A stretch of DNA of 64,000 nt from Bombyx mori (Eukaryota > Arthropoda > Insecta > Lepidoptera > Bombycidae): NCBI RefSeq assembly GCF_030269925.1, contig NC_085130.1, forward strand, positions 9,312,501 to 9,376,500, written 5' to 3'. Every line of letters begins with the position of its first letter. The first letter of the stretch is position 1. Made by a program: the position numbers and the translations under genes. Below the pieces are notes generated by a model. That model was not told the DNA's origin. It made no database searches and saw nothing but the letters and a program-made list of their open reading frames with translations. Below, piece after piece: positions 10,322 to 21,785 of this stretch.

Positions 10322-10911
10322 GCAAAATTCTATTAATAGAAAGTGATAATAAATTGTATTTAGACAAATTATTCGCCTCATTTCAGTTTGGAAACTGTGG
10401 ATGGAAAGTTAATGAATTAATTTCTGATAGTTATCTCAATTTCACTAAATCACCTACTTATTGATCCTTGAAAGTGGAATATTGAAATCATTTCTTATTA
10501 TTTTTTACATTATTTTTTTCTTTTTACGAGAAAAATCTAATATTCATTATGTTAATAAAAAACCTAAATCAGTCGAATTCTGGAAACAGTCGACGGTTTT
10601 GGAACAATCCAAAAGTAAAGTTTAAAACATCTTCCAGCGCTGCCAACTTAACGCAAATTACTAGAATATCATTCATCTTAATTTAGAAACGGAACGAAAT
10701 GTATTTATTTTGTTTCAACGTTGCCAGCATTTAGATAGTGATGTCCGTAACGTTTTAAGTTATACTTATTTATCCGAGTCTCATGTTCGGGATTGAGTGT
10801 GAATTGTAGAGTTTTCGGTGTAATTGAAAATTATTTTAGCATTTGGGTGATTCATGAGTATTATTACACTCATCTACAACAATTGGCTCAATGATCCGCT
10901 TTAACTAATCT
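10322..10911. other. AT-rich, no feature recognised
   Basis: No open frame or known repeat boundary seen. Confidence 0.4.
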
Positions 10912-11502
10912 AAACTAATATTATAAAGCTGAAGAGTTTGTTTGTTTGTTTGGTTGAACGCACTAATCTCAGGAACTACTGGTCCGATTTAAAAAAGATT
11001 TCTGTGTTAGATAGCCCATTTATTAAGGAAGGCTATAGGTTAATAACATCACGCTAAGACCAATACGAGCACTAATAAATAATGTTTCAAAATCGGGTTT
11101 TTTCCATTAGAGAGCTGCCGCTGCGTGAGCTGCGGAAACGATTAAAGTTTCCCTAAAATCATGTATGACAGAATTGTTCTCCTTTAAAAGTTCTAAAAAA
11201 AAGTTCGGGGCAGCATATGTCTATATTTCAAAGTTGGTTCACTATAACCGTTTTTATGCTAACCAAATTTATTCTAAGGTAAAGGATTATTATTTGTGAA
11301 GGAGTTTTTATAAAGATGATATTAATCCTTATCCAAAAAATATAATACGTTATTTGTTACAAGTATTTAATTTTAAAGATTTTTTCCTTTACATCGTTTG
11401 ATTTCAATGGGTATCTTAGAAGATATCGCATTAAAATAACATCGCAGCAAAATATACCAAAGTAACTATTCCACGCGGATGAAATCGCGGGTAAAAGCTA
11501 GA
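10912..11502 (+). repeat. RTE-like interspersed repeat
   Basis: Begins ACTAATATTATAAAGCTGAA, then GTTTGTTTGTTTG and AATCTCAGGAACTACTGGTC, and ends GATGAAATCGCGGGTAAAAG. This layout is common to a lepidopteran RTE-type repeat. It has no coding capacity. Confidence 0.55.
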
Positions 11503-12039
11503 AAAAAATAATTGATCTTACATAACGCAAAATAGTGCAGCTTCGTACCGGCATGCTTAATGACTTTATAGCAGACTACAGTGCTGAATGTTGTTAGTAG
11601 CAGCTACAGCTGTCAGCTTGACCGCTCTGCTATTTAATGTCGCCAAGCTAAAACTTTAAGCCCCCTTGTTTAATGGCCCAACAATTAGAGCGAACGATGA
11701 AATCAAACTCGATCTGATGGGACGTCGATAAAGTCATCGATAATCGGATTATATCGACATTACAATAATCGATAGCGAAGGGTACATCACTAGCGACGTT
11801 AATTCCTTACTTAACGAACGAGTTAAGTGAATTTAAATCTAGATTGATGGATCCAGGCGCAACCATCGATCTTAACCTATTAAAATTTCAATTGTGATGT
11901 CCTTTATATTGGCGTTTAACCTCCACGAAAATGCAAATTAAATATGAGCTAACAGATTAAAATATTATAAACAAATCAAATTAAAATATTTGAAGTTCAC
12001 TATTTTAATGAAATATTTTAATGATTTTTTTTCTAAATT
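11503..12039. other. No gene; TCGATA-rich patch
   Basis: A cluster of ATCGAT/TCGATA motifs occurs at 11725-11780. Nothing else was recognised. Confidence 0.35.
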
Positions 12040-12354
12040 TCACGATTGACTGCCACGGCAAAAAAATAATATCATGTAATAAAAAACAAACCCGCAAGAA
12101 TTATAATTTGCATAATTACTGATAGGTCGTCTTGTGAGCCTACACCAGTAGGTACCTTGTCTATTTCTGCCGTGAAGTAGTAATGCGGTTCGGTTTGTAG
12201 GGTAGGACAGCCCTTCTGTAAAACTGAGACTTAGAAGTTATTTCTCAAGTTAGGTAGCGGCATTGACACTGTTGATGTCCTTGGGCCCCAGTTACTACCT
12301 AACACTAGGTGGGATGGGAGCTCGTTCAACAATATAATCAAGGAAAAAAAAAAA
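12040..12354 (+). mobile_element. Bm1 SINE, degenerate
   Basis: Retains TTCACGATTGACTGCCACGG, ATTATAATTTGCATAATTAC and the body to an A-run, with many substitutions. The tRNA-like head is missing. Confidence 0.75.
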
Positions 12355-12744
12355 CACATGTGGTACTCGGGGACTGCCGCGGTAAAGCTATTGCATAGCA
12401 TTTTTTATCAACTTACGCAATTATAATTAGACAATAATAAAATAAGACCACACTATATTAATAAAAATTTAACATAAGCAAAACATTAACTGTCCCCTTC
12501 ACACTCATAAGCTAGACCGCGCGAGAGACCGAGAGAGAGATGGGCAGACTTTTCATGATGCGCATACAGTGCGACGTCACGCCGCACGCTTATTCACAAA
12601 CACTACACAAGCGCAACGTGTGAATGTGTTGAACACGAGCTACACGGTAGGCGGAGTGAGGGGTGTTAGGTTTTATTTTCGTTACGGAATTTCTTGATTC
12701 GGTCGCCGCGCTCAAACCCCGCGATAAAAGCTATGCAATAGCTT
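12355..12744 (+). mobile_element. MITE-F
   Basis: Left end ACACATGTGGTACTCGGGGA then the block AAGCTATTGCATAGC. Right end has the inverse GCTATGCAATAGCTT. The interior shares CTCATAAGCTAGACCGCGCG and TTTCTTGATTCGGTCGCCGC with the opposite-strand copy at 30.2-30.6 kb. Confidence 0.7.
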
Positions 12745-12846
12745 AATAAATGAAAAGGTAAAGTTGTGTGAATATCTACACAATAAGTCTATTTCTACCG
12801 CCCTACGTGATTTAAATAACAACTCACTTCACCCGACTAAATCGAA

Positions 12847-13815
12847 CTAATCCATTAGTCGTGCGTAACGGTCGGGAAAAGGATTGTATTCTGTTGCAAC
12901 GATAGACCCGTTCAAATGTATTACACTTAGATAAGAACCGTTATCAACCGGCGACGGACGAGAGTGAACACAGTCTACGCAAAACGGTCTGCTCACTTGT
13001 ACTGCTAGTACTGTGGTTAACGTCAACAATCCTAATATGGGAACTGTGTCACGAAAAGGGGACTCCGTGACGTTAGTTTTTATTACGAACTAGCTGACCC
13101 GGCAGACTTCGTAGTGCCTCAATCGATAAATAAAAGACCTAAACTTTTATATAAAATAAACTTAAAACAAACAAAAGGAATCCGTCCGACGAGAGACACA
13201 TAAAAGGAAAAACAAAATTGTTATTTTTATTTCATTCCGAGCATTTTCATTCATTTATCTACCTTTTAAACCTTCTCTGGACTTTCACAAATAATTCAAG
13301 ATCAAAATTAGCCAAATCGTTTCAGCCGATCTCGAGTTTTAGTGAGACTAACGAACAGCAATTCATTTTTATATACATAGATTAGACTGTGTTGTTGTTC
13401 TCGTGTAAAATGGATATAATTACTTATATATAGTTAACAAACCGCATGACCCATCGAAGACACGGGGGTAATGTAGCTAGTATTGTACGAAGACTACTCT
13501 ACTCTTCAGTTTAGAACGGAAGAATGTTTTGCGAAAGAGTAGTAGAGTAGGTCTAGTGAGTCATTCTACCATCAGAAATCACTTTTTAAAATGCCCCTAT
13601 ACAAAATCGACTGTTATGTCTCAGACCATGCCAAAAAAAAAATATATGCGAATTGATTTTCTGCATGTTTACTGAACTGTGCGTCTATAAGTGGGTAGCG
13701 ACAGACCTTACAGGGTGTCCCAATTACGAAAATGCAGTTACCAGGGACATTGGAGCTTTTGACACTACGGCTGTGGGCAGACGCTGCACTGCACCTACTC
13801 ACTTATGTGTGCCAT
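12847..13815 (-). CDS. Candidate two-exon small secreted peptide, 69 aa
   Basis: Exon 1 (13815-13803) is ATG GCA CAC ATA plus one base, followed by donor GTGAGT. Exon 2 (13043-12847) starts after acceptor GTGACACAG with the two bases needed to finish the codon. The product begins MAHIIPILGLLTLTTVLAVQ, a good signal peptide, then VSRPFCVDCVHSRPSPVDNG and a Tyr/Pro-rich end (TEYNPFPDRYARLMD). A coding exon 1 of about a dozen bases is typical of small secreted insect genes. The intron holds rep-E. Cautions: no TATA or AATAAA was found, and exon 1 lies antisense to another protein-like frame (13699-13983), so exon 1 may be chance. Exon 2 alone is better supported. Family unknown. Confidence 0.35.
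13090..13384 (+). repeat. rep-E
   Basis: CTAGCTGACCCGGCAGACTT to the TATA-rich end ATTCATTTTTATATACATAG. The same unit is at 25.5 kb (plus) and 43.25 kb (minus). No coding. Probably a LINE 3' end or MITE of unknown class. Confidence 0.7.
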
Positions 13816-13983
13816 GAGTCGCTTGTTGTCAAAGTTTGAAATGACATCAGGCAAATGTATGAAGTGATGAATACATTTTTCAATAAACTTGACATCTTCG
13901 AAACATATGCACTAGAAAATTCTGAAGCAAAGTTCACAGAAATCGGTGGATATGTTATCCTTGAGCCTAAAAAACGAAATTAG
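13699..13983 (+). pseudogene. Protein-like frame with one stop, unknown
   Basis: The frame is open from 13699 (after an in-frame TAG) to 13983 apart from a single TGA at 13837. The first part reads TKMQLPGTLELLTLRLWADA and AALHLLTYVCHESLVVKV. The second reads NDIRQMYEVMNTFFNKLDIF then ETYALENSEAKFTEIGGYVI then LEPKKRN and stop. Purine-first codons dominate the second part, a coding signature. It could be a decayed transposon ORF or two exons. It overlaps, on the opposite strand, exon 1 of the 69-aa candidate. Confidence 0.3.
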
Positions 13984-14027
13984 CCATTTTCTTCGATTTT
14001 CGCAATTCACAGACATAATTATAGACA

Positions 14028-14449
14028 CTAGAGGTCCCGCAGTAGTCGAAATTCGACTATAATTAATTGGAATTGTAAGTTTGTACACTATTATGATTGT
14101 ATGTTATACTTCTATAATCACATATTTCGCCAAGACTACAAGACTACTATAAAAAATCTTAACAAAGACAAACAATATTTAATCTCAATTTGACAACAGA
14201 CGTCAAGAACAAAAGTTTGACAATAAATAGTATGCATGCGTGTGTGCGTCAATTACATGGTATGTTGTGTGTGTAATGTTTTCTTTATTGATTTAACGTA
14301 TCTTTTATGCATTATTTAAAAAAAATATTAGCATTGTGCACTTCTTCTCTATATTCTCTATAAGTGTCAGAAATTTCATACTCCTCCGACCGCGCAATTT
14401 TCGTAAAAAGGGATACAAAGTTTTTGCTTCACGTATTAATATATATGGA
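14028..14449 (-). mobile_element. Lep1-like non-autonomous Helitron
   Basis: Reverse copy: CTAGAGGTCCCGCAGTAGTC at left (the 3' terminus) and ACTTTGTATCCC complement near the right, ending against a T. The 5' terminus is TCC rather than TCT. Confidence 0.85.
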
Positions 14450-14665
14450 TTTTTAGATGTTTAGCGAGTGCAGTAGTGTTTTAATCGTGGGAAATGACAT
14501 AACGACTAAAAACGCGACATTGTGATGACGTCAGCTATATATGCTTGGTTTTATTGAATTAATACTGTTGTTTGCCGTTTTTTAATAAAACATGAATTGA
14601 TATAATAAAATGTTTGTGTCGATTCGTAAGACACTAAGGTTTTCCTCTTACACTTTTTCCTATGA

Positions 14666-14955
14666 AAAATCTACTTAACAAATGTCCACCATTGACTTCC
14701 ACGTTGAAGGAATAAAATCGTATAATATAAATCAAAGCCGCAAAATTATAATTTGGTAGCGTAATTACTACTGGTGGTAGGACGTCTTGTGAGTCCGCGC
14801 GGGTAGGTACCACCGTCCTGCCTATTGCTGCCGTGAAGCAATAATGCGTTTCAGTTTGAAAGGCGGGGCGGCCGTCGTAACTATACTTGAGACCTTAGAA
14901 CTTATATCTCAAGATGGGTGGCGCATTTACGTTGCAGATGTCTATGGGCTCCAGG
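14666..14955 (+). mobile_element. Bm1 SINE truncated at both ends
   Basis: Starts TAACAAATGTCCACCATTGA, runs through the body, but stops at TCTATGGGCTCCAG without tail or poly(A). Loss of the 3' end of a retroelement implies a later deletion or breakpoint at about 14955. Confidence 0.8.
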
Positions 14956-15496
14956 GCTTTCGAACGCGACTATCAACTGTGACGCAAAAAGCTCTTATAT
15001 TACAAAAATCCACACAATTTAAGTAGTCACCGGACATATTAGTAATATATAATCTCGTTCATATCTTCTTATAATAATTACATTTTTCCCTCACGATCAG
15101 ATAGGTAAAATGTACTTACTATATGAATATTTATATGTTGTTCGTAATATCAATATGAGCCATTTTCAATATGTATGGAATAATGTATCGAACTTATCGA
15201 ATGTCAACAATGTGTAGGGACGAGGCGAAGTTAATGTCGATAGAATATAAAAAAGTTTGCATATATGCAGATTCCATACAACATCGTAAGGAATGTGAGT
15301 CATCCGGTAGAAGATATTCTTCTGATCGTTTCCCTACAAGCTGGATTCCTTTTTGCAGCTGTAGCTTATTTTGAAACCTAACAAATTTCTGGATGTCGAA
15401 CCTCGTCAACAACTAAAAAGGTATCTATAGTAATAGCTAAAAAGGGAATTGTCGAGACTATTCGAGAAAATTGGTGTCAAGTCGAATCTTATGGTA
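14956..15496. other. Non-repeat stretch with overlapping open frames
   Basis: A 67-codon plus-strand frame (15171-15374; MSIEYKKVCIYADSIQHRKE core) and a 72-codon minus frame (15412-15194) overlap. Neither has start context, splice frame or recognised similarity, so I do not choose between them. Confidence 0.2.
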
Positions 15497-15650
15497 AAGT
15501 TTTTTTTTTTTTTTTTTTTTATTGCTTCGATGGTTGGACGAGCTCACAGCCCACCTGGTGCTAAGTGGTTACTGGAGCCCATAGACATCCACAACGTAAA
15601 TGCGCCACCCACCTTGAGATACAGGTTCTAAGGTCTCATGTATAGTTACA
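15497..15650 (-). mobile_element. Bm1 tail fragment
   Basis: A 22-base T-run, then TTGCTTCGATGGTTGGACGA through AAGGTCTCATGTATAGTTAC. Truncated. Confidence 0.8.
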
Positions 15651-16559
15651 GTTCCTGTGAAGCTTTGGCGAGCAATGAGCTCGGATGTAAGCATGCGGCT
15701 TTAATAAGCTCTCTACACCCATTTATTACACATTGATCTGAAAATTGGCAAATCTCACGCGCCGACCCCGCAGATCGCCACAAAAAAGTTTCACTGAACA
15801 CTACCCGACCATCATCCTAAAAACATGCGATATAAAATATGTACGTAATTTTGTGAGTCCATTACAACGACTAGTGCGGCCATTTATCGACAAAAGGTAT
15901 CGATGCCAACAGCGGGGTTCCAACGCAATAATAAAACAATCTTAGTGTGATCGTTCGTATCGCCGCCGGATCCCGACCGCGCAGCATACTTGAGTGTAGT
16001 GATGGGTATAGTATCGATAAATAAATCTAAAAATATTGTTCTAAAATGTATCTATTTATTTTTTCTCGTGAAACGTATCTACGGTTTATTTACTTACTTA
16101 CTTTATTTAGATACTAAGAACTTACCCTTAATTTCTACTCAATTAACATTTAAAAGCTGTTAGCATCTATTTAAAGCTTATCACGTTATTAGATAAACTG
16201 TACATAAAAAATCCACTTAAACTTTTACTGTTTGTTGTCACCTACAAATATTTTATCGATAAAAACGTTTGATTACATCGATATTAACGACATGATCGCA
16301 TCGATAGTCCCGCCGGTAATCAGTTCCCAAACCCTTGATGCTCCAATTAATTCCGCAGACCAGTGCGGTCACTCGATATAGATTACACTTCTTCCAGGCA
16401 CAAACAACTAACTGATGGGATACCTATAAAAATGACTTAATCTTCTATTCAATGTCGTGAATCCGCAGATCCAAGAATGTCGTAAACTGATTTTATTCGT
16501 TCTTATCTGTACGTTTCAAAATACTTATCTCCGAAATGATTAAACCGATTTGGATGAAA
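15651..16559. other. No gene recognised; ATCGATA-rich
   Basis: Repeated ATCGAT motifs at 16008-16315. The last 60 bp contain a typical retroelement-tail phrase (TTAAACCGATTTGGATGAAA). No supported exon. Confidence 0.35.
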
Positions 16560-16851
16560 CTACATATGAGTCGTCTATTATCAAAGCCGGCAATGTAACT
16601 TTTGGATAATTATTGGTAAATCAGAAAAACAAATTATTGACTTTGTATTCCATTGGCAGTCACAAAACTCTTCTGAACGACATCTTAGATAAATAACAGG
16701 TTAAGTATTAACCTTTATTTAATGCAGGTTTTGAACCGTATTCTTTGAAGGAGACGATTATATTCAAATCAATCTGTATTGAAATATCAATAAATTTTTT
16801 TTGTCCAAATGCACAGATTGCCACCTTTGATAATAGACGACTCATATGTGG
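16560..16851. mobile_element. MITE with 25-bp perfect inverted ends
   Basis: Positions 16562-16586 and 16825-16849 are exact inverted repeats, starting ACATATGAGTCGTCTATTAT. The similarity continues inward a further 8 or so bases with mismatches. The interior is about 240 bp, AT-rich and non-coding. No clear target duplication. Confidence 0.7.
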
Positions 16852-16863
16852 TACGAAAAACAT

Positions 16864-17205
16864 TTTTATTTTATTTATTGCTTAGATGGGTGGACGAGCT
16901 CACAGCCCATCCGGTGTTAAGTGGTTACTGGAGCCTATGAACATCTAAAACGTAAATGCGCCACCCACCTTAAGATATAAGTTTTAAGGTCTCAAGTATA
17001 GTTACAACGGCTGCTCCGCCCTTCAAACCGAAACGCATTACTGCTTCACGGCAGAAATAGGCGGGGGGGGGGAGGTTCCTAACCGCGTAGACTCACAAGA
17101 GGTCCTACCACCAGTAATTACGCAAATTAGAATTTTGCGGGTTTGATTTTTATTACACGATATTATTCCTTCACCGTGGAAGTCAATCGTGAACATTCAA
17201 CCAAT
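16864..17205 (-). mobile_element. Bm1 SINE lacking the tRNA head
   Basis: TTTATTGCTTAGATGGGTGG to TTCACCGTGGAAGTCAATCG. It includes the AT-rich linker AATTAGAATTTTGCGGGTTT and stops before the tRNA-like head. A run of nine G at 17064-17072 has expanded in the block normally read GGCGGGGTGG. Confidence 0.85.
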
Positions 17206-17402
17206 GTTGAATTAATGTAATTATTTTCTTGTTTTTAGGTGTGCTTAGACAGATGAACTGGTAATTCGATATTATATGATTAGTGAAATCAATTATATCT
17301 TTATTTTAATTATTTAATTAGTTGTGTAGTTAAACAGCATTTGATAGATGCAGCTTAATGACTCAAGGTCAGCAGCAAGACTTTCTTGGTGATGTTTATG
17401 AA

Positions 17403-17562
17403 CTTCTCTAACCACCTTCTTCAAACGAGGCTTGTGGAGAGTATTAAGCGATAGGCAGCGGCTTAGCTCCGCCCCTGGCATTGCTGAAGTCCATGAGCGA
17501 CGGTAACCACTCACCATCAGGTGCGTCGTATGCTCGTCTGCCTACAAAGGCAATAAAAAAAA
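17403..17562 (+). mobile_element. LINE-C 3' tail
   Basis: TTCTTCAAACGAGGCTTGTG to CTACAAAGGCAATAAAAAAAA. Confidence 0.8.
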
Positions 17563-18040
17563 AACAGCACCGGATGGATCGCGAGATAGTCAGTCTACAT
17601 AATTAATATACTTTTTTCTGAAATGTAGCCCCAGATATCAGAGACAAGCTGTCACGTTGTATTCTTTTCGATCTTGAATTTCACTGAAAATACAGTAAAG
17701 CCATTTTCAGAACAAACTTGTAATTCAATATGGAGGAGCGCGTGGAGCGGTCCTGTCATCGCCGTAGGCATCGTAGCACGTAGCCGTGACGTAGCGCTCA
17801 TTGCTACGTAGACCTCGCGCTACGAAACTATGTTTTGTTTGAAATTGAAACCGCGCGAAAACTGGTTTTCAATATTGTGTGCTTTTAAAACAAGCATTTT
17901 AAAAAATTCTCGCAATATGTGGCGTTTTTGGCTCGGAAAACTGTAAGCTCTTGTTTCAGAGGCACGGTGTACTCACACTACCATCCGTATACAAGGTACT
18001 CTATGAAAGTATCGATGAGATATTAGCATAAACAGGTTTT
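17563..18040. other. No feature recognised
   Basis: A GC patch at 17730-17860 with repeated GTAGC/CTACG words. No gene or repeat boundary supported. Confidence 0.35.
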
Positions 18041-18440
18041 GGAACGAAGTTCCTTACGGCAGGCTTGGAGGAGATAGGGATTTTGCTGCGCGACCGAACT
18101 GAAAAAAATGTGATAGTAAAACCGTAAGAAAAAGTCCGTGGAATAAAACCGTTAAATGAGACGTGCGCAGGCGCGACAGTCGTATACACAAGCGAGTAGT
18201 GTATAATACCTTTCTCTTTCTCCTTCTTTCTTTTCGTTCTCTCATCCCTTCTCTCTCTATTACCACTCCACCCCGCCGATGCATAGTATATACTCATGAA
18301 TTCATGGACAAGCACGTGGCGAATACTCACATTATAGATACATTTTACTCGTGAGTAGCCACGTTTATTTCTTGCAAATTGTGTCGATTCTACATTAGCC
18401 GAAGGAACTTTGTTCCTACCTGGTGTCCCACGACACCACA
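18041..18440 (-). mobile_element. MITE-D variant
   Basis: GGAACGAAGTTCCTTA at 18041 and GGAACTTTGTTCC at 18404, followed by GGTGTCCCACGACACC, the outer palindrome of the family. The interior differs from other copies. The long minus-strand open frame across it (18001-18492) is therefore not called a gene. Confidence 0.65.
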
Positions 18441-18740
18441 TCTTTTTTTTGATTATTATTTGACCCTTCGACAGATTATACCAGGTCGCCACAGAATCTC
18501 AATAAAAATACGTAAAAATACTCTGTACAATAAATAGATTTGAGTCTGGTAGCAGAGCTCCTATAATTTTCTGAATCGTTTATTTGAAATAAATTATAGA
18601 TTAGCTTCAAATACAAATGGAAAGATATTTGATAAAAAAAAAACACCAAATTATAATTCAGTGCATAATTATTTCAGTACTTCATGCTAAATCTTAATTA
18701 TCGTATAATTTAATAATAGCATCCTAAATGCTTACGACCT

Positions 18741-18990
18741 CACTGATGGTAGGACCTCTTGGGAGTCCGCACGGGTAAGTACCACCACCCCGCCTATTTC
18801 CGCCGTGAAGCAGCAATGCGTTTCGGTTCGAAGGGTGGGGTAGCCGTCGTAACTATACTGAGACCTTAGAACTTATATCTTGAGGCGGGTGGCGCATTTA
18901 AGTTGTAGATGTCTATGGCTTCAGTAACCACATAACACCAGGTGGGCTGTAAGCTCGTCCATCCATCTAAGCAATAAAAAAATAAATAAA
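18741..18990 (+). mobile_element. Bm1 SINE, 5'-truncated
   Basis: From TGATGGTAGGACCTCTTGGG to GCAATAAAAAAATAAATAAA. Confidence 0.85.
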
Positions 18991-19317
18991 CAAAAGACTT
19001 TTATCGATGTATTGGTATGCAGACACAATATAGTTAGGTAATCTTATAGTATTTTAAAAATTCAATATGACTTTAGATAGTATTTTAATATTCTTTATAA
19101 TAACTTTAAGTGATTAAGAAAGTTCTAAGAGGTTATATAATTATGCTTATTTTATTTCTGCTGAATTACGTAAATACGTAATCTACAGAGGATTACGTAA
19201 CAATGTCTTTGGCGGTGAAATATGTAGATCAAAGAAACGTCGAACTACCCTCTACAGTAATAAAATTATTAACGAAAATAAAACCCACTTCAACCAAATG
19301 GAATATAAGAATATCAT
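18991..19317. other. No feature recognised
   Basis: AT-rich. A frame starting at 19203 runs into the RTE-like repeat and is not supported. Confidence 0.4.
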
Positions 19318-19531
19318 TGACTAGCGACCCGCCCTCGCTTCGCTTCGGAAAAATTAAAACACACAGGAAACAAAAAAAAAAAATTAATAAAAAAATGAAA
19401 AAAGTAGCCTATGTTCATCAGGGACAATGTCGGCTTTTAATGAAAAAAGAATTTTTCAAATCGGTCCAGTAGTTTCGGAGCCTATTCGAAACAAACAAAC
19501 AAACAAATCTTTCCTCTTTATAATATTAGTA
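19318..19531 (-). repeat. RTE-like interspersed repeat, short copy
   Basis: Reverse of the 10.9 kb family: GACTAGCGACCCGCCCTCGC at left, AATCGGTCCAGTAGTTTCGG, then CAAACAAACAAACAAA and TATAATATTAGTATAG at right. Confidence 0.55.
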
Positions 19532-19824
19532 TAGATGTAGTCGAATTCAATGAAATATAAATTATTACGGGTAGCTGCTGGACAGATTTCAATAAACTTG
19601 AATGCGACAACACGAGAACCACCAGTTTTCAAACAAAAGAAGAATCAACAAAATCAGTTTATCAAGAAAACAGTTTTGATGTACCTACATAACAAAAATA
19701 TAGTCCAATTAATAGATTAAAAAGTATTTTTTTTTTACGAAAACATTTACATTTAAACATTTACATTACATCCGTTAATGCAAACGGCTTAAATTTAATC
19801 TTGAGCACTATTTATGCTTTATTT

Positions 19825-20197
19825 TTGACGTGACAACGTCTTATAATTCGATGGAGGTGGTTGCACGCACGAAAAAACATTACTCATGCGGCGTTACCTC
19901 GCTCTGAGTCGTTCCATTTAAGGCTTGAAGTGCAAGCGAGAGCGCGCAACGGGCGACAAAGAGGTACAATCGGCCTCCACGTTCGGCAGCGTTCAACATC
20001 TGTCTCTCTCCTACTTGAGTGAGCGATGCATCCGCGTGGACAGCTGCTATACAATAATACATTTACATAAATATCTATTAAACAAATAAAATTAAAGATT
20101 TCTTTTGAAAAATGAAACCATTCCATCAGTATTTTCTTATGACGCTGTCACGTTCAACTATCGTCGGTAAACCGACTTTACAGACAACCGATTTTTT
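19825..20197 (+). mobile_element. MITE-G, copy 1
   Basis: TTGACGTGACAACGTCTTAT at left and, inverted, ATGACGCTGTCACGTTCAA near the right. It shares its first 230 bp and last 100 bp with 52961-53373, but the middle differs. Apparently two deletion derivatives of a larger element. Confidence 0.7.
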
Positions 20198-20767
20198 ATC
20201 CGTAAAAAAGCTATAAGCACATATCACGAACCAACGATAAGTTGTTTGAGAAGCGCATTCCTCGCTGCGCCACGAGCGTCATGAGCGACGACGGTAGAAG
20301 CCGAATACTTTGAATTCCTGCAACATTTCACGATGATTAGCAGCACAGCATGCTTGGGTGCAGAGCAATAGTGACGTCACAAACCGTCGCGAAAACGTGT
20401 ACAAAGACTTATAGAGATAGGACTCGTAATATCGATATCGATTATGAGGTGTTGTCGATGGGAACAAAGTAAATTACTTGTAAATAATAAATCTAAAGTA
20501 AATATTTAGCCCGATTCAGACCCAGTGGTAGTATACTGTCCGTCTATATTGTCCAGTAGTATGTTGTAAAATTTCGTGTAGCAAAAATGGAACCCGCATA
20601 ATATTAATTGATAGGCGTAATTGTCAAACGGAACAGACCTCACAACGTGAATACGGCCCATCTTGAGACATGAGGTTGAATTCTCAGTAGTATTGTACAA
20701 TAGTTGGTCCGTCCGGTGGTCCGAATCGCAACGCGTTTCGCAGCAGAAACAAGTCAGATATGGTACA
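20198..20767 (-). other. No gene; degenerate Bm1 near the right end
   Basis: At 20640-20767 blocks such as CCATCTTGAGACATGAGGTT resemble a very old reverse Bm1. The rest is unassigned. Confidence 0.35.
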
Positions 20768-20818
20768 GGCCCATGCCAAATTTCCTGCCGTGTTACAGTC
20801 TTCCTGTTTCCTTCTAAA

Positions 20819-21176
20819 GTTTTTCTAATGAAATACGTACTCAACAAATGTTCACGATTGACTTCCACGGTGAAGGAATAACATCGTGTAATAAAAATCA
20901 AACCCGCAAAATTATAATTTGCGTAATTACTGGTGGTAGGACCTCTTGTGAGTCTGCACGGGAAGGTACCACTACCCGGCCTGTTTCTGACGTGAAGCAG
21001 TAATGCGTTTCGGTTTGAAGGGTAGGGGCAGCCGTTGTAACTATACTTGAGGCCTTAGAACTTATATCTCAAGCCCACCTTGACGCATTTCCGTCCTAAA
21101 TGTCTATGGGCTCCAGTAACCGCTTACACACCAGGTGGGCTGTAAGCTCGTCCAACCATCTAAGCAATAAAAAAAA
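20819..21176 (+). mobile_element. Bm1 SINE with 51-bp flanking direct repeats
   Basis: Starts TTTTTCTAATGAAATACG just after the lost tRNA head and ends GCAATAAAAAAAA. It is flanked by 20768-20818 and 21177-21227, about 90% identical direct repeats of 51 bp. The flank sequence is unrelated to Bm1. Confidence 0.85.
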
Positions 21177-21227
21177 GGCCCGTGCCAAATTTCCTGCCGT
21201 GCCGCAGTCTTTCTGTTTCCTTCTAAA

Positions 21228-21587
21228 ACAAGATAATCTCTCTCACTATAACCGCTAGTTTATTAATATATTAAATCGACAACCGACTCCCACCACTAAA
21301 CCTAACCCGTTTAGTGCCGCGACCACAGAGCTCCGGAAATCGAACAATCGTCAAAGCGGTTGTTTCACACGTCGTCTCTCTCGCACTAATACAGTTTTCA
21401 TAAGCACGAAAGAGGAAGTAACTCTGCAAATCCGTTCAGAATTACTAACAATAATTGTTTCTTGTTCATTGTTGGGGGATTAACCGTATGACAAACATTT
21501 GTAAGATAATAAAGTCTAGTTTGTGCGGGACAAATGGAGACCGTTCTTTGTTATCAACGTTCACATGATGTTGAAAATACATTTATT
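21228..21587. other. No feature recognised
   Basis: No open frame or repeat end was identified. Confidence 0.4.
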
Positions 21588-21785
21588 GGAACGAAGTTCC
21601 TTGTGGGACGATGCGGGGGGGAGTACCCTAACCGGGAAAAAACGTCCGTAACGTAAGATTTTTATTAGTAATGCACACAGTGTACGACTTAACTTTATAT
21701 AATATACAAATTAGTAATGCACACAGTATACGACTTAACTTTGTAATACCGTACAAAAAATAACATATTTTTTATCATTGATTGA
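21588..21785 (+). mobile_element. MITE-D fragment
   Basis: GGAACGAAGTTCC, then GGGACGATGCGG and CGTCCGTAACGTAAG, then two tandem copies of a ~53-bp unit holding AGTAATGCACACAGT and ACGACTTAACTTT. The same tandem unit is at 39.95-40.05 kb in reverse. The second end is lost. Confidence 0.65.

Noticed and set aside
18001..18492. 163-codon minus-strand open frame
   Set aside because: It spans the ends and outer palindrome of a MITE-D copy. The same end sequences give similar frames in other copies (9.6, 35.2 and 39.7 kb), so it is a by-product of the repeat.
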